A DNA stretch of 64,000 nucleotides from Hoplostethus atlanticus (Eukaryota; Chordata; Actinopteri; Trachichthyiformes; Trachichthyidae): positions 1,488,001-1,552,000 of the forward strand of contig JAXDDX010000087.1 of the NCBI GenBank assembly GCA_034670405.1, in the 5' to 3' direction. Shown in pieces: positions 56,135 through 64,000 of this stretch. A model generated the notes under the pieces. It was not told the DNA's origin and ran no database searches. It saw nothing but the letters and a program-made list of their open reading frames with translations. Each line of letters starts with the position of its first letter. The stretch's first letter is position 1. The position numbers were made by a program, and so were the translations under genes.

Positions 56135-59100
56135 ATGCTCGGCCTCTACTGGAGCCAGATCCCTCTCTCGGGGCCTTGTAGTAACGGCATGGTTTGGCTT
56201 TTGTGCCTTTTCGCGTTTTTGGCAGTCGGGTCGGCTTTGTTGGCGTTGCAGGCGAAGCTCAGGACGTCCCGGAGGGGCGCCCAGGGGCCTCCCCGCCTCC
56301 CAGCGTTCCCCATCATTGGCAGTCTGCTGAGTCTGCGGAGCTCCCTCCCGCCGCACTTGCTTTTCCAGGAGCTGCAAGTGAAATATGGACAGACATACTC
56401 TCTGATGATGGGCTCCCACAACTTCGTCATAGTCAACCAGCACCTACACGCCAAAGAAGTCCTGCTGAAGAAGGGGAAGGCATTTGCAGGAAGACCCAGA
56501 ACTGTGAGTGACTGGATCTTCTTCTTTAGTTGTAGTAGTATTGTTGTTATTTAATTAAGTAATCTCATGTAGCACGATAGAAAATGTGAGATATCATCCA
56601 GGGAGACAATCAATTCTAATTTCAAAATGCTTTGCAGTTCCAGTTATAAGGTGCATAGGTACAAGGGTCATTTCAAAGGTAGATAAACAGATAAATATTC
56701 TTTCATGCATACGTGAAGACCAGCCAACATTTTGACTTTTTGATAGGAATCACAATGGCCCGTGTGAAAATGATCTACTGTAATAAAACACTGCGGTAAG
56801 CTGCACCCAAAGGCTTTGGGCTTTGAAGTGAATGGGGAATACAGATTGTCTCCATAATCAGAATCAGAATCAGAAACAGGTTTATTGACAAATATGTTTT
56901 CACATACAAGGAATTTGTCTTGGTGTTTGGTGCATAACAATAAATAATAACAATAAATAACATAGCGAGAGAAGAATAAAAACAAAACAAGAATAAAAGC
57001 AAGTACTGTAAAGGCAAAGGTCAAGAATACAATATAAAATAGAGAAATTCACACTAAAATATATGAAAAGATATAAGAAATAAGAAAAAGAATAATAATA
57101 ACAATAGAATACAAAAATCAAATGCAGACATACATGTCCAGTTTTTGTTTCATCCATATGGTACATGTTTAACCCAGGTAACCACGGATGTGCTGACCAG
57201 AGATGGGAAAGACATTGCCTTCGGGGACTACAGCGCCACGTGGAGGTTCCACCGGAAAATAGTCCACGGAGCCCTGTGCATGTTCGGGAAGGGCACGGCT
57301 TCCATCGAGAAGATCAGTGAGTAGATTTCAGATTTAAATCAACTTTAAATCTGATCTGGATGCTGCGTTTTCTGTCTTTTATGCATCTCTGTCAATCTGT
57401 TACCGCACCTCTCACTCATTGTGCTACTCATTTATACTGCTCCTAAAATATTACCTGTCCATTGCACTTCCTTCCTCTATGTCCCTCTCCATCCCTTTTG
57501 TATCTCTACATTGCAGCCAAAAAAGAAAAAAAAATAACCACGCCCACATACAACAAGTGCATAACAACAAGTTCATAACAATTTCATGAAATTTGATTGA
57601 ACAGACAAGGAGATACACAATTTGGGGGTTTTGTGGCGCCTCCTGTTGGTCAATTTTAAAATACTTTGGTAGACATTTTACTGTACATATCCTCAACACT
57701 AGGTTTGTGAAGGTTCAACATCCACTGCATGACATGACATCAGAGGTGTAGAACTCTTCAGAAAGTTCAGAAAGTAAAAGTCCTGCCAGGATTTTTCTCT
57801 CTCTGAAGATGACATTCTGAAGATGGATTGCATTCCGTCCCGTCCCATCCTGTCACATCTTGTCACATCTTGTACCGTCCCGTCCCGTCCCGACCACTTA
57901 GCTCTCTTCCCCTCATCTCTCCAGTCTGCCGAGAGGCCAAGTCGCTGTGTGCCATCCTGAGCGACGCGGCGTCAGTTGGCCTGCCTTTGGATCTTGCTCC
58001 GGAAATGACCCGGGCTGTCACCAACGTCATCTGCTCGCTCTGCTTCAACTCGTCCTACCGCCGAGAAGACCCGGAGTTCGAGGCCATGCTGCGCTACAGC
58101 CAGGGCATTGTGGACACCGTGGCCAAGGACAGCCTGGTAGACATCTTCCCCTGGCTACAGGTAGACGAAGAACACTGAAAAAAATATCAAGATAAGATGA
58201 AAAATGAAAATTTCCCCCATTGGGAAACTAGGACTGTCAAGCAGCAAATAGTGATAGGATACAGCACAAGGAAATAGAACATAATGAAAGGTGCTATGTG
58301 GAGCATTTTTTAACATCAATACATCATTGTCAATTTAATTGCGATACCTTGGTATAATTATCGTAACCAAATGAGACCATGGTGGTAGCCTCAGTGGTAT
58401 TGGTAGTGCTAGTGTTTCTCCGAATTAAGACCACATTTCCCTTCTTTTCTCTCCTTCCACCATCTGCCGTTGCCAGAAACTCTTTAGCTTTAGCTCCGTT
58501 AGCGCTGTTTTGTGCCGTAAAGCAATCCAGCAGATTTCCCTCCAAATCGACCAGGTGGCTCACAACATAAAATGCGGCGTAGGTGCCGGTAGAAGCTGAC
58601 AGGCTTCTTGGTGGTAGTCTGGTTTGTTTACAGTAATTATACTGAAATTTCAAAATAAAAGTAGCAGTGATTTATTGATACACATAGCACCTTTAAGACC
58701 ACCACACATATGTACAGAAAATGTGTAGACGTGCGTTGTAAAACTCTATATGCCTTATCAAATATATTCAATGTGCAGATGTAGATAACACGTGTAGATT
58801 TGGATATGTGTATTAGAAGCTGTTCAGTTGATCATCTTGATAAATTGGGAGTCATTATAGAACAAATGGCCGACTTCTGTCTCTCTCCCTCAGGTTTTTC
58901 CCAATGCAGACCTGCGTCTCCTGAAGCAGTGCGTTTCAATCAGGGATGAGCTCCTTCAGAAGAAGTATGATGAACACAAGGTAGGCTTGCTTGACCACTG
59001 ATGGTTCAATGGGATTTTACAGGCGGTGTATTTCTACCGACATCTTATGTACGAAATACATAGTGTATATGTGCGTGTGTGCCTATGTGATGGTGTCCCC

Positions 59101-61452
59101 CAGATAGACTACAGTGACCACGTCCAGAGAGACCTGCTGGACGCCCTGCTGAGAGCCAAGCGCAGCGCCGAGAACAACAACACCGCAGAAATCAGCGCAG
59201 AGCCGGTGGGCCTCAGCGACGACCACCTCCTGATGACAGTGGGCGACATCTTCGGAGCCGGCGTGGAAACCACCACCACAGTGCTCAAATGGGCCGTGGC
59301 CTACCTCATCCATCACCCACATGTAAGGCCAAGGCAGACGGGGTGTGTGTGTGTTTCCCTTATATAGAGGCTTCGCAACCACATCATGGAGGTCCATTGG
59401 AGAATTGGCTGTGCACAAATGTCTTAATATATAACCAGGCTAGAAAACGAGACACCCGAGTAGGACTGATGTGGTGTGGATGTAGGTCAATTCATTAATT
59501 TTATAAGTAAAAGTGAATAGTGTGATCAGGTAGATTTGTTTCCAGATGTAGGTTACTGTGACTCAGTAAACTGTCTTGTCTTTAGACCTAGTCTCTACTC
59601 CAAAAAAAAAGTTGTAACTTGAGAAGAGTCAGTTCAGTTAACCTGAACAAACTGTTAGCTAGCTAACTAGCCAGCAGGCTAATTTAGTTCATGTTAACCA
59701 CTGCTAACGGTAGCTGCTACTAGATAAGTTAGCTAGTGTGCTAATCAGATGTGTTAACAACAAGACAGTGATGGTTAGCTGACCAGATACTAGCTAGCTA
59801 GCTAACAAGCTGACATTATCTAAACACAAAATCAATCAAATGTTAACAGAAATTAACAGACATTAACCATGTCTGTGATACACCCATAAATGTGTCAACG
59901 TGTGTGTGTTCAGGTGCAGAGGCGTATCCAGGAAGAGCTGGACAGTAAGGTGGGGTGGGACCGGACACCACAGCTCAGTGACAGAGGCAGCCTGCTCTAC
60001 CTGGAGGCAACCATCAGGGAGGTGTTGCGTATCCGCCCTGTATCCCCTCTGCTCATCCCCCATGTAGCCCTCACTGACACCAGGTATTACTGAATACTAG
60101 GGCATACAGCGATACATCACTTTACAAATTTATTTATTACTTGTAATTTTTTGGCTTGAAAATTATCAAATTTTGGGGCAGCCTGGCTTTGTCGCATGTC
60201 ATCCCCCAGTCTTTCCTGTACTTATCTCTACTGTCATCTATCAATTAAAGAAAATGCCCCCCAAAAACAATTCTTTTGAATATCAGCATGAAATATCAGC
60301 TATTGGAAGCTTCAATCTAAAATATTTAAAAAATCTGTATCAGCTTTCAAAACTCCCTACAAACATGCACACTTTAATGATATATAATACTGTTTGTGAC
60401 CTTCCTCTTATCTATCTCTCTCTAGCCTTGGGGACTTTGCGGTAAGGAAAGGAACTCGAATCATCATCAACCTGTGGTCTCTGCACCACGATGAGAAAGA
60501 ATGGAAAAACCCAGAGCTCTTTGACCCCGGTGAGAAAGAATTCACATCCCACATAATTTATTTGATGCACTCAGTCCTTCACATATTTTACCAAGAAAAA
60601 TTATGTTTTCAGTTTTTATCAGATATATCAAGCTGATACTGGCCTTTGACTAAAACTAAAACTCTGATATCAGACAGTCATGTTCAGCAGTTAGTCTTTG
60701 GCGTTTAAGAAAATAAAGGCCCTGATCATAACTGGAAGTTATATGGGAATAATCCATCTCAGATCGCACCAACAATTATTATTTAAAGCTGCACTAGGTA
60801 ATTTGGCACTTTGGCCAAATGCCTCAAGTGGCAGCAGGAGGTAACTGATTGAATTTTTGAAAGTTTGAAGGACTTCATTACCCAAAGATCATGTAACAGG
60901 ACATCGCTTCTTCTCAGTGGCATAAAAATCTCTCCCCCAAGTGTAGCTTTAAACACATATAGACTGGGCTCATGAACCAATCATAAGTTATCACCCAATT
61001 TAATTGCTTTAGGTGGCTTTTCCATCCTGACAAGAATACAATTCTGGGGGAAACAATGAATATTTGTAATTTTTTGGTATGAAAATGGTAAAATACTGGT
61101 ACTGGCCTCCAAAAGCACATATCGGTCCTAATTATGAGGCTAGTTAGTAGTCATTTCAGCTGTGTCTTTCCTCTGTGAAGGTCGGTTCTTGAACAAAGAG
61201 GGCACAGGCCTGGTCATCCCGTCGCCCAGCTACCTGCCGTTCGGTGCTGGGGTGAGGGTTTGCCTGGGGGAGGCCTTAGCCAAGATGGAGCTCTTCCTCT
61301 TTCTGGCCTGGGTACTGCAGCGCTTCACCCTCACCGTGCCGGCAGGCCAGCCGCTGCCCAGCCTGGAGGGCAAGTTTGGCGTGGTCCTCCAGCCGGCCAA
61401 ATACAAGGTGAATGCCACGCTCAGACCCGGATGGGAAACGCTGTCGTGTTAA
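56135..61452 (+). CDS. cyp17a1: Cytochrome P450 17A1 (steroid 17-alpha-hydroxylase/17,20-lyase)
   Basis: Eight coding exons: 56135-56503, 57178-57316, 57925-58160, 58894-58980, 59104-59322, 59914-60083, 60426-60529 and 61181-61452, giving 531 residues. A second in-frame ATG at 56189 ([13 protein letters not shown]) would give 513 residues, closer to the usual fish length of about 517. An N-terminal ER anchor is followed by the proline-rich hinge [11 protein letters not shown]. Landmarks: [20 protein letters not shown], helix [15 protein letters not shown] with its acid-alcohol pair, helix K ExxR in EVLRIRP, and heme-binding [10 protein letters not shown] with the Cys ligand. It converts pregnenolone/progesterone to 17-hydroxy products and then to C19 steroids. 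cyp17a1 rather than cyp17a2 is chosen on synteny with borcs7 and nt5c2 and overall sequence character. Confidence 0.93.
56860..57125. repeat. AATCAGAATCAG-type retroelement tail, cyp17a1 intron 1
   Basis: AATCAGAATCAGAATCAGAA, then GGTTTATTGACAAATATG and TTTCACATACAAGGAATTTG, are diagnostic of a common fish repeat. An A-rich tail of imperfect ATAAA/AATA units follows to about 57120. Confidence 0.6.
57836..57895 (+). repeat. CGTCC/TGTCA short tandem array, cyp17a1 intron 2
   Basis: Pentamer-type units (CGTCC, CATCC, TGTCACATCT) repeat about ten times directly before the exon 3 acceptor at 57924. Confidence 0.6.
58288..58694. mobile_element. MITE M2 with AAAGGTGCTATGTG termini, cyp17a1 intron 3
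   Basis: The left AAAGGTGCTATGTG and right CACATAGCACCTTT are exact reverse complements (14 bp). The interior contains CCGTTAGCGCTGTTTTGTGC and CAGCAGATTTCCCTCCAAAT, shared in reverse with 41990-42190. 407 bp, non-coding. Confidence 0.8.
59640..59815. repeat. GCTAGCTAAC-rich region, cyp17a1 intron 5
   Basis: Overlapping GCTAGCTAACTAGC-like palindromic hexamers recur (59657-59672, 59795-59806), resembling the blocks in R2 copies. No clear element boundaries. Confidence 0.4.
60255..60365 (+). repeat. R1 distal-end fragment, cyp17a1 intron 6
   Basis: GAATATCAGCATGAAATATC, CTATTGGAAGCTTCAATC and a following ATCTGTATCAGC match the right part of R1 only. It ends about 60 bp before exon 7. Confidence 0.45.
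60610..61135 (+). repeat. R1 copy split by an M1 MITE, cyp17a1 intron 7
   Basis: The left R1 part (ATATCAAGCTGATACTGGCC, 60625-60645) and right R1 part (GGCTTTTCCATCCTGACAAG to ATATCGGTCC, 61014-61136) flank a short M1 copy at 60783-60952. The right part ends about 45 bp before the exon 8 acceptor. Confidence 0.55.
60783..60952. mobile_element. Short M1 MITE (TTAA-ended)
   Basis: Starts TTAAAGCTGCACTAGGTAAT and ends AAGTGTAGCTTTAA; 170 bp, internally deleted relative to 50221-50670. TTAA at both ends. Confidence 0.65.
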
Positions 61453-62010
61453 CGCTGTGTTTTGACTGTTTGTCCTCCATGCAGGTTTACATTCCAACCA
61501 AAAAAAATGTCAAAACGAAAAAGAAGCCTGCACACGAGCCACTTAGGGTATCAAGCCTCAAAATAGGACATTAAGAAGCTGTGATATTTAAAAAAATAAA
61601 TAAAAAGGTTCCTTTAATTTGACATGGATGAACTATGCTTTTGAGCAAAGTCACTAGTGCCTTAGTCCACACACCTTTTTTTTCATTCCAACCCAACACT
61701 ATAGCAGCTGGTTTCAATGATGGAGGAAGGTGCTGATCACTGAAACAAGCCCATATGGGGAAATGTTTGATTTAGTATTGAATTGTATAACTGTCTATAC
61801 TGTACATGGTGAGATAATAGTGGTAAATAGTGGATACAAGTGAAACTTGAAAATAGTCATTCTTATACATTCTCTAGTAGGACTGATTTCTAGTGAATTA
61901 GTAATTTCTAATTTTGCTATACGCTGCAAATGCTGTATATTCTCTATATTCTGTATAACGTGTCCACATTGTTTTGTTCAGGGATAAATAAAGAAAAAGT
62001 GAGTCAAAGT
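61453..62010 (+). other. cyp17a1: cyp17a1 3'UTR
   Basis: Non-coding sequence after the stop codon. AATAAA at 61987-61992 is the best candidate polyadenylation signal. An earlier AAATAAATAAAAA lies near 61592-61606. Confidence 0.5.
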
Positions 62011-63839
62011 GGTCTCATTTGATACACCACACCGTTATCCCTGATAAGCAGTAAACCAGTTTCTTTGGGACATACAGAGAACACCTATCATGCAGCTTAC
62101 TTACCATTTATATCAGTGGGGTGAGTATAAAGCTATGAGCTTGTCAGATTAGCTTTAAATCATCTTATTGCAAGACATCAAAAGCCTTACAAATAACCAA
62201 AAACATAAGCATGTTTTCCTCGACTTCTTTTAATCATTTTTTGTCAAATATTTTCTACAAAATGTGACAAAAAACAAACAAAAATCCCAGAAAAAATATC
62301 ATTCACTTAGCGGATAATAAAGAGAGCATCTATACAAAACATAGCACCAGGGGCTGAAAGACCACTGTTAAATGCTGCATGTAGAAAAGTGCTGAATTGA
62401 CATAATTGGAGAACATTTCCCCCAGTGCACTGTATTTTTCTTTTTTGGTTTCACTGGCAGCTTCCCACCTATTTCAAACATTTACAGACGGAGTGTACAC
62501 TTGAGCTGTATTCAAGTCAGCCTTTACCCTTTGTATTGGTTATTGTAGGAGGCTTGATGCTTGCAGAGTACCTCGCACTGAACTCTACAAACGTCTGCAT
62601 TTCAATCGTCTTAAAACTATCTCTGCAACAAACTTGGGTCAAACTTGAACTGAAGTCACTGTCAGGTATTACATATCAGTAAACTGCAGAAAATGCAGCT
62701 TAATTGTGATATTCTCATATAGCATATTCGTGATTTAGGCTTTTCAATTAAACCTCAATATATGTGTTAAGTGAAAATGTTGGCCAGTGTTTTAACCCAG
62801 GTCTGATGTGTGCAGCTGTTTGGCAAACTGCAAGGAAACAAAAAGTCTGCATAAATCATTAACCGTAACAAACGGTATGTGTTGGTTATATGACACTGAT
62901 TAATATACCACATTGTGCACTGAAGGGGTTACTGAGTAATGAACCAAGGAGACCGGACCTTTGATTTAATACACCAAGATATTCTCTATTAAGAAGCTAC
63001 ATAAGGCTACACATTATGGCACCGTGGCATCGCAGAAGGATGCCTGTTAGAGACAGAAACTGGAGATGCAGACTCGATGAATGAATCATGTTAGTTAACA
63101 GACATCCTCCAAGTCTTAATTCCACACCTTTCCCATTGATTTACTTTTTGGATTTGTGGAGTCTGACTACGAAATAATAATAACGTTGTAGATAATCATT
63201 TGTTTGGGGAATACACAATATATTGGAAAAGACTGCTGGTTGTGAAGCGACAGTATGGTGGTGATGTCTCTCTAAAATTACAATATGCAACTTCTTAAAA
63301 TAAATGAACGTACTGAATACTTTATCTGTCTGTGATCCCGTGTGTATATGGTTAAATCCTCACTGTGGGCGTGGCAGTGGTGAGCTGGGCTGTGGCCATC
63401 GAGGTGAGGCTAGCAGTCGCGGCACAGGGAAATCACAGCAACAATGACAGCAGTCAGAGAAGAAAGAACAGTGAAGCTAAACATTCAAAAACAGGGTGAA
63501 CTGCAGACTGACTATGTTCCCCGCCTGAGTCTTCTTCACCTGTGGTGGCTTTGTGGGTGGCTCAGGACAGACGACGGTACAAGGTTGAGAGCTCATCAAG
63601 ATGAGTGACAAGGACACTGATAAGACAAGTTGCATATTGTAGTTTTAAACTCTTGTCAAAATCTTTGGCGATACCTTTCCATACTAACCAGGTCTGCGTC
63701 ACAACCCTGCCACACACACACTGGTGTTAGTCAAACATACACGTGTACCCAACCCCTGAGAACCACAGTTACATGATAATGCGTTCACCTACCGACCTGC
63801 AGTTTCATTTTGGAACTGCAGGTAATGGATTATACTGGA
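62011..63839. other. cyp17a1 downstream interval, possibly a convergent 3'UTR
   Basis: No gene was recognised on either strand. If the minus-strand frame at 63840-64000 is the end of a gene, part of this interval is its 3'UTR. The 85-codon plus frame at 62425 has no family resemblance. Confidence 0.35.
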
Positions 63840-64000
63840 TTACCTAAGAGACTGAGGGTCTGAATCCACAGCTGTGTGTCTATCTGTATTTCCCTGAGTG
63901 TCTGCATCTGCAATGTGGGAGTGTTCAACCGTCTGAGGACCACAGCGAACGCATGGCTCCTCCTCCCCCTCCTCCCCCTCTTCTTCATCTTCTTCCTCCT
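63840..64000 (-). CDS. Possible C-terminal coding fragment, acidic (partial, runs off window)
   Basis: On the minus strand an open frame runs from the window edge to a stop at 63842-63840. It encodes about 52 residues: an acidic run of Glu, Asp and Gly, then PCVRCGPQTVEHSHIADADT and a polar tail. The synteny neighbour on this side of CYP17A1 in human is WBP1L in convergent orientation, and its C-terminal region also has a short DEEE run, but I cannot confirm identity. CTTAG then GTAATC could alternatively be a splice donor, or the frame may be chance. Confidence 0.28.
   Translation of the reverse strand, partial: EEEDEEEGEEGEEEPCVRCGPQTVEHSHIADADTQGNTDRHTAVDSDPQSLR

Overview
The window is nuclear DNA of a ray-finned fish, almost certainly a teleost. 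It holds compact vertebrate genes with GT-AG introns, whose proteins read as close relatives of the human orthologues. They are embedded in a dense mix of fish-type transposons: Tc1-like, hAT, PIF/Harbinger, TTAA-ended MITEs, LINE 3' ends and several dispersed families I cannot name. There are no operons, CRISPR arrays, rRNA genes or convincing tRNA genes.

Layout: 1-5.4 kb is gene-free and repeat-rich, with two LINE remnants. rnf122 (+, six coding exons, 6727-12464) follows a purine-rich, CpG-containing leader, and its 3' region carries a nested transposon. After about 3 kb without a gene comes pcgf6 (+, ten exons, 17801-22175). ina, alpha-internexin (-, five exons, 25054-29780), follows, with a Tc1-like relic in its last intron. 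nt5c2 (+, 17 coding exons, 34831-48050) has an intron 2 holding a four-layer nested transposon stack. borcs7 (-, five exons, 54044-55153) and cyp17a1 (+, eight exons, 56135-61452) complete the set. A convergent minus-strand acidic reading frame at the very end (63840-64000) may be the C-terminus of the next gene; wbp1l is the synteny-based guess.

From pcgf6 to cyp17a1, order and orientation mirror the human 10q24 segment CYP17A1-BORCS7-(AS3MT-CNNM2)-NT5C2-INA-PCGF6, except that AS3MT and CNNM2 are missing from the roughly 6 kb between nt5c2 and borcs7. The rnf122 neighbour is not part of that human block. The genes do not form one pathway. They encode a membrane RING-H2 E3 ligase, a variant PRC1 subunit, a neuronal intermediate filament, a cytosolic purine 5'-nucleotidase, a lysosome-positioning BORC subunit and the steroidogenic 17-alpha-hydroxylase/17,20-lyase.

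I found no clear new multi-gene system. The most unusual material is structural: the nested stack at 37170-40410, two perfect-arm hairpins with 5-nt loops inside rnf122, a dispersed family (called R1 here) with about ten copies, a 1.3-kb element bounded by a 17-bp TTAA-ended inverted repeat in front of nt5c2, and a five-exon ina gene with a GC-AG intron. Exon boundaries were read by eye from splice sites, reading-frame phase and family similarity. No alignment or database search was run.
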